From Ruixingdingia sedimenti (lineage in GTDB: Bacteria; Pseudomonadota; Alphaproteobacteria; Rhodobacterales; Rhodobacteraceae): a DNA stretch of 64,000 nt. The stretch spans positions 124,001-188,000 of the forward strand of contig NZ_JAVKPH010000006.1 of assembly GCF_031432425.1 (NCBI RefSeq), in the 5' to 3' direction. Position numbers and translations under genes: made by a program. The notes under the pieces were generated by a model that had not been told where the DNA came from, searched no databases, and worked only from the letters and a program-made list of their open reading frames with translations. Below, one piece after another: positions 17,087-24,332 of this stretch. The stretch's first letter is position 1. Each line of letters opens with the position of its first letter.

Positions 17087-18271
17087 TCAGATCCTGTCCA
17101 GCGCCTGCCGCAGGTCCGCGATCAGGTCGCCCGCATCCTCCAGCCCCACCGACAGCCGGATCAGCCCCGGCGTGATGCCGAGCCGGGCCTTCTGGTCGTC
17201 GGGCAGGCGCTGATGGGTGGTGGTCGCCGGATGGGTGGCGATCGACTTCGCATCGCCGAGGTTGTTGGAAATCAGCACGATCTTCAGCGCGTTCATGAAA
17301 CGGAAGGCGGCCTCTTTGCCCGCGGCGATGTCGAAGGTGACGATGGTGCCGCCTTCCTCCATCTGTTCGCGCGCCAGCGCATGTTGCGGGTGGCCGGGCA
17401 GGTGCGGATAGATCACGCGCGACAGCCGCCTGTCGCCGTCCAGCGCGGCGGCGATGCGCGCGGCGCTGTCCGACATCGCCCGGCAGCGCAGGTCGAGCGT
17501 CACCATGCCGTTCAGCATCACCCAGGCGTTGAACGGGCTCATCGCGCCGCCGGTGTGCTTCATGTAGGTTTCGACCGTCTTGCGGATGAACTCGCGCCGT
17601 CCGCAGATCACGCCGCCGAGCGCGCGGCCCTGGCCGTCGATATGTTTGGTGGTGGAATAGACCACCACATCCGCCCCGAGTTCCGCCGCGCGCGAATAGA
17701 CCGGCGTCGCGAATACGTTGTCGGCGACGACCAGCGCGCCCGCCGCATGGGCGATGTCGGCCACCGCGCGGATGTCGATCACCTCCAGCGTGGGGTTGGA
17801 GATGGTCTCGAAAAACACCGCCTTGGTCACGCCGGGCCGCACCGCGGCGCGCCACTGGTCCAGATCGGTGCCGTCGACGAACGTCACCTCGACCCCGTAG
17901 CGGCCAAGCACCTCTTCGAGGATATAAAGACACGACCCGAAGAGCGCACGCGCCGACACCACATGGTCCCCCGCGCGCAGCATCGACACCAGCGCGCCGT
18001 TCACCGCCGCCATGCCGGATGCGGCGGCGAAGGCATCCTCGGTGCCCTCCAGCGCGGCGATGCGGTCCTCGAACATGCGCACGGTGGGGTTGCCGTAGCG
18101 GGCGTAGATGAATTCATCCTCTCCCGCCTTGATGAAGCGCGCCTCGGCGGCCTCGGCGGAAGGGTAGGCGAAGCCCTGCGTCAGAAAGATCGCCTCGGCC
18201 ATCTCGCCGTACTGGCTGCGGCGGACGCCTTCGTGGACCAGTTTCGTGCGCGTCTTCCAGTCTTTCGTCAT
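17087..18271 (-). CDS. metZ: O-succinylhomoserine sulfhydrylase MetZ
   Basis: PLP enzyme making homocysteine from O-succinyl(or acetyl)homoserine and sulfide, in methionine synthesis. The 394-aa protein has YARYGNPTVRMFEDRIAALEG, FAAASGMAAVN and YSTTKHIDGQGR with the PLP-binding lysine, and THQRLPDDQKA near the end, matching MetZ rather than cystathionine lyases. GGAAGGAC lies ahead of the ATG. The presence of a SAM-II riboswitch and hairpin in its leader supports the pathway assignment strongly. Confidence 0.94.
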   Translation of the reverse strand: MTKDWKTRTKLVHEGVRRSQYGEMAEAIFLTQGFAYPSAEAAEARFIKAGEDEFIYARYGNPTVRMFEDRIAALEGTEDAFAAASGMAAVNGALVSMLRAGDHVVSARALFGSCLYILEEVLGRYGVEVTFVDGTDLDQWRAAVRPGVTKAVFFETISNPTLEVIDIRAVADIAHAAGALVVADNVFATPVYSRAAELGADVVVYSTTKHIDGQGRALGGVICGRREFIRKTVETYMKHTGGAMSPFNAWVMLNGMVTLDLRCRAMSDSAARIAAALDGDRRLSRVIYPHLPGHPQHALAREQMEEGGTIVTFDIAAGKEAAFRFMNALKIVLISNNLGDAKSIATHPATTTHQRLPDDQKARLGITPGLIRLSVGLEDAGDLIADLRQALDRI

Positions 18272-18292
18272 CGCGGTGTCCTTCCACGCAAA

Positions 18293-18322
18293 AGCCCCGG
18301 ACGCATCCGAGGCGCCGGGGCT
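18293..18322 (-). terminator. Terminator-like hairpin between the SAM-II aptamer and metZ
   Basis: On the metZ strand AGCCCCGG and CCGGGGCT form an 8-bp stem followed directly by TTTT. It sits 16 bp after the aptamer and 21 bp before the metZ start, in the position of an attenuator. Confidence 0.7.
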
Positions 18323-18337
18323 GGGCTGGCCGGGGCT

Positions 18338-18402
18338 CCTCTTTAGCGGCTTGTTTTACGTGGCCCGCAATCCGGAAACAAAGCACCACCCTTTGCGCGA
18401 TA
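18338..18402 (-). promoter_or_regulatory. SAM-II riboswitch upstream of metZ
   Basis: On the metZ strand this reads, in order, AAGGGTGGTGCTTTG, GGATTGCGGGCCACG and AAAACAAGCCGCTAAAGAGG. These are the conserved SAM-II (metA element) blocks: the GGTGNTTTG P1 strand, the GC-rich loop, and the AACAAG-GCTAAAGAG pseudoknot strand. SAM-II elements are known in front of alphaproteobacterial methionine genes and switch expression off when S-adenosylmethionine is abundant. Expected ligand S-adenosylmethionine; target metZ. Confidence 0.9.
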
Positions 18403-18431
18403 CGCCTGACGCGGGCCAAGGTCAACCGGGG

Positions 18432-18803
18432 TCAGGGCAGGGCGGCGCCCTCGGGCGTGTCCTGGCTGTAGAGGTTGACCCACCCCGCCCCCTGCCGCTG
18501 CCAGAGCGAGGCGACATACATCGCCTCTTCGGCCGCCTGCCCGGGCCGGGTGAACACCGCGCGATAGGCCAGCAGGCCGAGCGCGGGGCCAAGGTCCATC
18601 GCCTGCGGGGCCTCGATCCGCCAGGCGGTGACGGCAGGGCCCCGGGCCAGGGCCGCGGCATGCGCCTCGCGCCCGGCAAAGCCCGCAGGCGACAGGCCGA
18701 GGAACCCGGGCGCCAGCAGCGCCGCATCCGCCGCGGCATCGCCTGCGGCCATCGCGTGCCAGACGCGGCGTTCCATCTCCAGCAACTCGTCGCGCAGTGC
18801 CAT
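18432..18803 (-). CDS. NTF2-like (DUF4440/SnoaL-type) protein
   Basis: A 123-aa soluble protein beginning MALRDELLEMERRVWHAM, then a DAALLAPGFLGL segment and beta-rich C-terminal half (MYVASLWQRQGAGW). This is the cone-shaped NTF2-like fold of the DUF4440 group, which covers isomerases, hydrolases and binding proteins; no specific function can be given. The reading frame extends far upstream, but the ATG at 18803 begins the homologous part. It is followed by the metZ leader on the same strand. Confidence 0.72.
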   Translation of the reverse strand: MALRDELLEMERRVWHAMAAGDAAADAALLAPGFLGLSPAGFAGREAHAAALARGPAVTAWRIEAPQAMDLGPALGLLAYRAVFTRPGQAAEEAMYVASLWQRQGAGWVNLYSQDTPEGAALP

Positions 18804-18947
18804 CGGGGTCTCCGTCCTTCTGACGGCAGGATGCGGCGGGGCGGCGGGAAAGCCAAGCCCGTCATGGCCTTGCCACCCCCATGTCATCGCCCTGTTGCGC
18901 GGATCGAGGATGCTGCGGCGCAGAAAGAGGCGGCTCCGGGGGTGGGC

Positions 18948-19817
18948 ATGGCGGTGGTGCGGATCACGGCGGGGGAGGGGGGTCCGCAGGGGCTGGCGGC
19001 CTTGGCCCCGGCGCTGGCGGGCCTGCCGGGGGGTGCGCCGGTGGCGGTGCTGGTGCATGGCTACCGCTATGCGCCCGGCCACCCGCGGGACTGCCCGCAT
19101 GACGACATCCTCGCGCCCGAAGGGGCGGCCAGCTGGCCGCGGGGCCTGGGGCTGGCGGGGCAGGGCGGGCTGGCGGTCTGTTTCGGCTGGCAGGCGCGCG
19201 GCGGGCTGCATGCGGCCTATGGCCGGGCGGGGGCGGCGGGGCAGGCGCTGGCGGATCTGGTCGCCCATCTGCGGACGGTGGCGCCCGGGCAGCGGATCGC
19301 GCTGATGGGCCACAGCCTGGGCGCGCGGGTGGTGCTGTCGGCGCTGGCCGCGCTGCCCGCGGGCGCGGCGGATCTGGCGATCCTTCTGGCGCCCGCGGAA
19401 CTGGCCGGGCCCGGGGCGGCGGCGCTGGCCGCACCCGCCGCGCGGGGCCTGCCGGTGATCCATGTCACCAGCGCGGAAAACGCGCTGTTCGAGCGCGGCT
19501 TCGGCCTGCTGATGGGGGCCGCGCCGATCGGGCTGGCGCCGGTGCGGCATCCGGGGTGGATCGACCTGCGGCTCGACGATCCCGCGGTGCTGGCGGCGCT
19601 GGCGCGGCTCGGCCATCCGGTGGGCCCGCGCGCCGCGCGCATCTGCCACCACAGCAGCTATACCCGCCCCGGGGCGCTGGCCCTTCAGGGCGCGCTGATC
19701 GCCGGCCGCCTTGGTCCCGGCGCGCTGCGCGACGCGCTGCCCGCAGCCGCCCCTCGCCCGCCGCGCTGGCGGCTGCCGGGTCTGGGCGGCGGGATGGGCG
19801 CGTTTTCGCGTGCCTGA
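18948..19817 (+). CDS. Alpha/beta hydrolase
   Basis: A 289-aa hydrolase with AVLVHGYRYAPG (oxyanion-hole HG motif) and the nucleophile elbow GHSLGARVV (Ser in GxSxG). The likely catalytic His is in RICHHSSYTRPG near residue 240. Resembles the DUF900/PGAP1-like group of esterases; substrate unknown. No signal peptide. Start chosen at the ATG at 18948 (MAVVRIT). Followed at 57 bp by a GST gene. Confidence 0.75.
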   Translation: MAVVRITAGEGGPQGLAALAPALAGLPGGAPVAVLVHGYRYAPGHPRDCPHDDILAPEGAASWPRGLGLAGQGGLAVCFGWQARGGLHAAYGRAGAAGQALADLVAHLRTVAPGQRIALMGHSLGARVVLSALAALPAGAADLAILLAPAELAGPGAAALAAPAARGLPVIHVTSAENALFERGFGLLMGAAPIGLAPVRHPGWIDLRLDDPAVLAALARLGHPVGPRAARICHHSSYTRPGALALQGALIAGRLGPGALRDALPAAAPRPPRWRLPGLGGGMGAFSRA

Positions 19818-19874
19818 GCCTTGCACCCCCCGGCCGCCGGGTGCACCCTGACGCCGCGAACCGGAGGACATGCC

Positions 19875-20579
19875 ATGACGACCCCCATCGATCTTTACTA
19901 CTGGCCCACGCCGAACGGCTGGAAGATCACCATCGCGCTGGAGGAAATGGGCCTGCCCTATGCGGTGCATCTGGTGAACATCGGTGCGGGCGAACAGTTC
20001 GCGCCCGATTTCCTGGCGATATCCCCCAACAACCGCATGCCCGCCATCGTGGACCCCGAAGGCCCCGGCGGCGCGCCGGTGTCGATCTTCGAATCCGGCG
20101 CGATTCTGCAATACCTCGCCCGCAAGACGGGGCAGTTCTACGGCGCGACGGAACGCGACCGGATCGCGGTGGACCAGTGGCTGATGTGGCAGATGGGCGG
20201 CGTCGGCCCGATGGCGGGGCAGGCGCACCATTTCCTGACCTATGCGCCGGAAATGGACCCGCCCCAGGTGCTGCCCTATGCGCAGGACCGCTACCGGCGC
20301 GAGGTCGCGCGGCTTTACGGCGTGCTGGACCGGCAACTGGCGAAGGCGGAATTCGTGGCGGGCGACTTCCTGTCGATCGCCGACATGGCGATCTGGCCCT
20401 GGGCGATGTTGTGGGAACGCCAGCAGCAGGTGCTGGATGACAAGCCCGACCTCGCCCGCTGGCTCGACGCGCTGGCCGCCCGCCCGGGGTTCCGGCGCGG
20501 TAAGGCGGTGGCAGAGGACCGCCGCCGCCAGGGCGCGATGAGCAGCGCGGAACAGAAGGTGTTGTTCCGGCAGAAGTGA
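19875..20579 (+). CDS. Glutathione S-transferase, YfcG/Ure2-like
   Basis: A 234-aa protein with LYYWPTPNGWKITIALEEMG at the N-terminus, ISPNNRMPAIVD (cis-Pro), FESGAILQYLA (glutathione gamma-Glu binding) and a C-terminal helical domain with DFLSIADMAIWPW. The TPNGWK active-site helix marks the YfcG-type disulfide-bond oxidoreductase/GST group. CCGGAGGACA precedes the ATG at 19875. Confidence 0.88.
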   Translation: MTTPIDLYYWPTPNGWKITIALEEMGLPYAVHLVNIGAGEQFAPDFLAISPNNRMPAIVDPEGPGGAPVSIFESGAILQYLARKTGQFYGATERDRIAVDQWLMWQMGGVGPMAGQAHHFLTYAPEMDPPQVLPYAQDRYRREVARLYGVLDRQLAKAEFVAGDFLSIADMAIWPWAMLWERQQQVLDDKPDLARWLDALAARPGFRRGKAVAEDRRRQGAMSSAEQKVLFRQK

Positions 20580-20633
20580 GGATGCCGGGGCGGCCCTCTT
20601 TGCCCGGCTTCCGGGCTGGTGGAGGGGGCGGGC

Positions 20634-20667
20634 GCCTCCGGCGGGAGTATTTACGGCAAGATGAAGC
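20634..20667 (+). repeat. Dispersed 3'-end repeat, copy 6 (subfamily B)
   Basis: GCCTCCGGCGGGAGTATTTA followed by CGGCAAGATGAAGC, 54 bp past the GST stop. Confidence 0.8.
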
Positions 20668-20732
20668 GGCGTGGCCCGGTTTTCCGGCCCCGGTCCTCCC
20701 TGTCGGCCGCCGGCCCGGCGTTCGTGCCGGGG

Positions 20733-20769
20733 GCGCTCCGCGCGGGAGTATTTGGGAAAAGGTGAAGCC
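20733..20769 (+). repeat. Dispersed 3'-end repeat, copy 7 (subfamily B, diverged)
   Basis: GCGCTCCGCGCGGGAGTATT followed by TGGGAAAAGGTGAAGCC. Keeps the GGGAGTATTT core and GTGAAGCC tail. Confidence 0.7.
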
Positions 20770-20794
20770 GCACCGCCGTTTCGGGAACGCGCCG

Positions 20795-20831
20795 CATCTT
20801 CAGGCTGGACCTAAATATCCCCGCCGGAGGC
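20795..20831 (-). repeat. Dispersed 3'-end repeat, copy 8 (subfamily C)
   Basis: Reverse-strand copy: GCCTCCGGCGGGGATATTTA then GGTCCAGCCTGAAGATG. Nearly identical to copy 2 at 7340-7373; located 68 bp beyond the yciB-homologue stop. Confidence 0.8.
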
Positions 20832-20898
20832 CCCCGCCCTTTCCGCCGGGCCGGACGCCGGGCGGAAGGCGCGGGCGGTGTCGGCCGGGGCCGCCCCT

Positions 20899-21513
20899 TC
20901 AGGCGTCGCCGTCGCGTTCCATCCCGTAGCGGCGCAGAAGCCCGCCCTGCGCCATGAAGAAACCGAACAGCGCCGCCGTCAGCCCGAAGGTCTTGAAATT
21001 CACCCAGGCGTCGGTCGACATCAGCCGCCACACCGCCTCGTTCGCCACCGCGAGCCCGGCGAAGAACAGCGCCAGCCGCCGGGTCAGGATCATCCAGCCT
21101 TCGGGGCGCAGCGGCAGCATTTCCCCCATCAGCGACGCCAGATAGGACTGCCCGCGCATCAGCCCCAGACCCAGCACCCCGGCGAAGAGCGCATAGATGA
21201 TCGTGGGCTTCATCTTGAAGAAGCGTTCGTCGTTCAGCCAGACCGACATGCCGCCGAACACCACCACCAGCACCACGGTCGCCACCTGCATCCGGCTCAG
21301 CCGCCCCGTCAGCGCCCACAGCACCCCGGTGCAGGCCACCATCAGCGGAATGAAGGCCGCCGTCACCACGATGAAGCCGTCGTATTCGGTGCCGCCGATG
21401 GTGAAGACCTGATCCCGCAGCCGCAGGTAGCCGGCGAAAAACGCCGCCACCGGGCCCAGTTCCAGCGCCATCTTCACCCAGGGTTTCACGGGTCTTTCCG
21501 CCATGCCGGTCAT
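20899..21513 (-). CDS. Inner membrane-spanning protein YciB / septation protein A (IspZ)
   Basis: A 204-aa polytopic protein with five to six membrane helices. VKMALELGPVAAFFAGY at the N-terminus, KPTIIYALFAGVLGLGL in the middle and EAVWRLMSTDAWVNFKTFG near the end match YciB/IspZ, reported to affect septation and envelope integrity; mechanism unresolved. ATG at 21513 overlaps the ftsY stop (ATGA), so it is probably translated with ftsY. Confidence 0.9.
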   Translation of the reverse strand: MTGMAERPVKPWVKMALELGPVAAFFAGYLRLRDQVFTIGGTEYDGFIVVTAAFIPLMVACTGVLWALTGRLSRMQVATVVLVVVFGGMSVWLNDERFFKMKPTIIYALFAGVLGLGLMRGQSYLASLMGEMLPLRPEGWMILTRRLALFFAGLAVANEAVWRLMSTDAWVNFKTFGLTAALFGFFMAQGGLLRRYGMERDGDA

Positions 21514-22520
21514 GCCTCTTCCGTCTCGCCCACCAGCGCGCGGGCGAAATCCTCGGGGTCGAAGGGTTGCAGGTCGTCGATCTGTTCGCCCACGCCGATG
21601 GCGTGGATCGGCAGGCCGAAGCGGTCGGCCAGCGCCACCAGCACGCCGCCCCGTGCCGTGCCGTCGAGTTTGGTCATCACCAGGCCCGACACATCCGCGA
21701 TCTTGCGGAAGATCTCCACCTGGCTGAGCGCGTTCTGGCCGGTGGTGGCGTCCAGCACCAGCAGGGTGTTGTGCGGCGCGGTCGCGTCGCGCTTGCGCAG
21801 CACGCGGACGATCTTGGCCAGTTCCTCCATCAGGTCGGCGCGGTTCTGCAACCGGCCCGCAGTGTCGATCATCAGCAGGTCCGCGCCCTCGGCCTGCGCC
21901 TTGGCCAGTGCGTCATAGGCAAGGCTCGCGGGGTCGGACCCCTCGGGGGCGGTCAGCACCGGCACGCCCGCGCGCTGGCCCCAGACCTGCAACTGTTCCA
22001 CCGCCGCGGCGCGGAAGGTGTCGCCGGCGGCGATCACCACCGACTTGCCGGCGGCGCGGAACTGGCTGGCGAGCTTGCCGATCGTCGTCGTCTTGCCCGA
22101 TCCGTTGACGCCCACCACCAGCACCACCTGCGGCTTTTTCGCGTAAAGCGGCAGCGGCCGGGCCACGGGGTCCATGATGCGGGCGATCTCTGCCGCCAGC
22201 GCGGCGCGGATTTCCCGTGCGCTGACGCGGCGGCCGAACCGGCCCTCGGCGATATTGGCGGTGACGCGGGCGGCGGTTTCCACGCCCATGTCGGCGCGGA
22301 TCAGCAGGTCCTCCAGCTCCTCCAGCATCGCGTCGTCCAGCACGCGGCGGCTTTCCTCGCGCCCGATCAGGCGCGACAGCATGCCGCCGGGCGCGGGCGC
22401 GGCGGGGGCCTCTGCCACGGGGGCATCCGCCGGGGCCTCGGCCACCAGATCGTCCAGCCCCTCGCCGATCTTCGACGAGGATTTGAACATCCGATCCTTG
22501 AGCTTCTTGAAGAAGGACAT
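21510..22520 (-). CDS. ftsY: Signal recognition particle receptor FtsY
   Basis: SRP receptor GTPase for co-translational membrane targeting. The 336-aa protein has a short basic/acidic A region, the N domain (from about residue 50, LSRLIGREESRR) and the G domain with GVNGSGKTTTIGK, AGDTFRAAA, DTAGRLQ, TKLDGTARGG and GVGEQIDDLQPFD. The N-terminal lipid-binding start MSFFKKLKDRMFKSS is clear, so ATG 22520 is well supported. Upstream partner of the yciB homologue. Confidence 0.97.
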   Translation of the reverse strand: MSFFKKLKDRMFKSSSKIGEGLDDLVAEAPADAPVAEAPAAPAPGGMLSRLIGREESRRVLDDAMLEELEDLLIRADMGVETAARVTANIAEGRFGRRVSAREIRAALAAEIARIMDPVARPLPLYAKKPQVVLVVGVNGSGKTTTIGKLASQFRAAGKSVVIAAGDTFRAAAVEQLQVWGQRAGVPVLTAPEGSDPASLAYDALAKAQAEGADLLMIDTAGRLQNRADLMEELAKIVRVLRKRDATAPHNTLLVLDATTGQNALSQVEIFRKIADVSGLVMTKLDGTARGGVLVALADRFGLPIHAIGVGEQIDDLQPFDPEDFARALVGETEEA

Positions 22521-22642
22521 CCCCACCCCGCGCTGGCCACAGCTTTCAGCTAATGCATGTACGCCCCGGATGAAAGCCCCGCCCCCATTCGCCGCAGGTG
22601 CGGGGCGGTGATTTCGGCGCCGGGGGCGGCTATTCTGGCGCC

Positions 22643-23713
22643 ATGAGCCGCCCTGCCCCGATTCCCGCCCCCTCCGGCGCTCCGCCCGCTGCGATGCGCG
22701 CCTTCGCCGCCGCGACGCTGGCGCCGGTGGTGTTGCTGGGGCTCGGCATCCTCTTCGGCGGGCCATGGGCGGCGGGGGCGCTGGTCTACATGACGGTGCT
22801 GTCCTTCACGCTGGACCGCCTGATCGCCCGCGCCCTGCCCGAGGCGCCGGAGGGGGCGGAGTTTCCGGCCGCCGACGCGCTGTCGGCGGTGCTGGCGCTG
22901 GCCCATCTGGCGCTGGTGCCCGCCGTGGTCTGGGCTGTGGCGGGCGACAGCGGGTTGTCGGGCGCGGCGCGGGTGGCGCTGGCGGCGGGGGCGGGGCTGT
23001 GGTTCGGGCAGGTGTCGAATTCGAACGCGCACGAACTGATCCACCGGAGCGACCGGCGGCTCTACCGGCTCGGGGTGGCGGTCTATGTCTCGCTGCTTTA
23101 CGGCCAGCACGTCTCGGCCCACCGGCTGGTGCACCACCGCCATGTGGCGACGGATGCCGACCCCAATAGCGCCCGGCGGGGCGAAAGCTTCTACGCCTTC
23201 GCGGCCCGCGCCTGGCCGGCGGAGTTCCGCGCCGGACGGGCGGCGGAAAGCGCGCTGCGCAAGGGGCGGGGGCTGCATCCCTATGCGGTCTACCTCGGGG
23301 GCGCGGCGCTGTGGGTCGCGGGGATCGCCTGGGCCTTCGGCTGGCGGGGCCTGCTGGTCTATCTGGCGCTGGCGGCCTATGCGCAGGCGCAACTGCTGCT
23401 GTCGGATTACGTCCAGCACTACGGGCTGCGCCGCGCACTGCTGCCCTCGGGGCGGTTCGAGCCCGTGGGGCCCGGCCACAGCTGGGACGCGCGGCCCCCC
23501 TTCACCGCGGCGCTGATGCTGAACGCGCCGCGCCATGCCGACCACCACGCCCATCCCGCGCGCCCCTATCCCGCGCTGCGCCTGCCCGCGGGCGCGGCGG
23601 TGCTGCCCCACGGCCTGCCGGTGATGGCGGTGCTGGCGCTGGCGCCGCCGGTCTGGTTCCGGCTGATGGACCGGCGGCTCGACCGGCTCGCGCGCGCGGT
23701 GCCGCAGCCGTGA
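22643..23713 (+). CDS. Alkane 1-monooxygenase / AlkB-type membrane di-iron hydroxylase
   Basis: A 356-aa membrane protein with histidine boxes of the AlkB/fatty-acid desaturase group: NAHELIHRS, HRLVHHRHVATDADPNS and NAPRHADHHAHPARPYPALR-like box 3, plus LSDYVQHYGL in the position of the AlkB NYxEHYGL signature. Terminal hydroxylation of alkanes or a related chain is the family reaction, needing rubredoxin or ferredoxin; substrate here is unknown and no rubredoxin gene is beside it. Rhodobacterales members of this group are not proven to grow on alkanes. Divergent from ftsY. Confidence 0.85.
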   Translation: MSRPAPIPAPSGAPPAAMRAFAAATLAPVVLLGLGILFGGPWAAGALVYMTVLSFTLDRLIARALPEAPEGAEFPAADALSAVLALAHLALVPAVVWAVAGDSGLSGAARVALAAGAGLWFGQVSNSNAHELIHRSDRRLYRLGVAVYVSLLYGQHVSAHRLVHHRHVATDADPNSARRGESFYAFAARAWPAEFRAGRAAESALRKGRGLHPYAVYLGGAALWVAGIAWAFGWRGLLVYLALAAYAQAQLLLSDYVQHYGLRRALLPSGRFEPVGPGHSWDARPPFTAALMLNAPRHADHHAHPARPYPALRLPAGAAVLPHGLPVMAVLALAPPVWFRLMDRRLDRLARAVPQP

Positions 23714-23765
23714 ATGGCCCGGCGCCGCGGTTTCTGGCAGCCTGCCGCCCGACGGAGGTGACGCG

Positions 23766-24164
23766 ATGAAACCCTTGGCCCCGATCCTTGCCCTTCTGGG
23801 GCTGGCTGTCCCCGCCGGGGCCGAAACCCCGCTGGACGGACCGGCCTTCGAGGCGCGGGTGACGGGCCGCACACTCGCCTATGCGCAGGACGGCATGGCC
23901 TACGGGGCCGAACAATACCTGCCCGGGCGCCGCGTGGTCTGGGCCTTCGCCGGGCAACCCTGCCAGTATGGCCGCTGGTACGAAGCCGCCCCGGCCCGGA
24001 TCTGCTTTGTCTACGACACCGACCCCACGCCGCAATGCTGGCAGTTCTTCGACCGCCCCGGCGGGCTGACGGCGGTGTTCGAGGGCGGAGGCACCCAGCC
24101 CCTGACAGAGGTCGGCGACATCGACGGCCCGCTTGCCTGCCCCGGCCCGCAGGTCGGGGTGTAA
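23766..24164 (+). CDS. Exported hypothetical protein (132 aa)
   Basis: Not recognised as a named family. It has a clean signal peptide (1-19, cut after AGA) and a compact domain with four cysteines (GQPCQYGRWYE, ARICFVYD, PQCWQFFD, PLACPGP), probably two disulfides, indicating a periplasmic protein. It follows the AlkB-like gene by 52 bp on the same strand and may be co-transcribed. GGAGGTGACGCG gives a strong ribosome site. Confidence 0.8.
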   Translation: MKPLAPILALLGLAVPAGAETPLDGPAFEARVTGRTLAYAQDGMAYGAEQYLPGRRVVWAFAGQPCQYGRWYEAAPARICFVYDTDPTPQCWQFFDRPGGLTAVFEGGGTQPLTEVGDIDGPLACPGPQVGV

Positions 24165-24197
24165 CGCCCGCTGTGTGGCCCGGTTGAGAGTGCGGGA

Positions 24198-24233
24198 GCC
24201 TCCGGCGGGGATATTTAAGGACAGAAAGTGAGG
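24198..24233 (+). repeat. Dispersed 3'-end repeat, copy 9 (subfamily A)
   Basis: GCCTCCGGCGGGGATATTTA followed by AGGACAGAAAGTGAGG; consensus copy 33 bp after the exported protein gene. Pairs with copy 10. Confidence 0.85.
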
Positions 24234-24258
24234 AAGGCCGGGTCTTGTGGACCTCCTT

Positions 24259-24295
24259 GTTCATTTTCTGTCTTTAAATATCCCGGGGTCCGGGG
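24259..24295 (-). repeat. Dispersed 3'-end repeat, copy 10 (subfamily A)
   Basis: Reverse-strand copy: CCCCGGACCCCGGGATATTT then AAAGACAGAAAATGAAC, 37 bp after the xseA stop. With copy 9 it can form a long imperfect hairpin. Confidence 0.85.
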
Positions 24296-24332
24296 CAGCG
24301 CCCCGGTGCTATCCGCAGGCCCGGGCATGGCG

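Larger units (their letters stand above)
20580..20898. other. Repeat-rich convergent gap (319 bp)
   Basis: No gene seen. The gap between the GST gene and the yciB homologue carries three dispersed repeat copies of two subfamilies (20634-20667, 20733-20769, 20795-20831), the densest cluster in the window. Confidence 0.75.
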
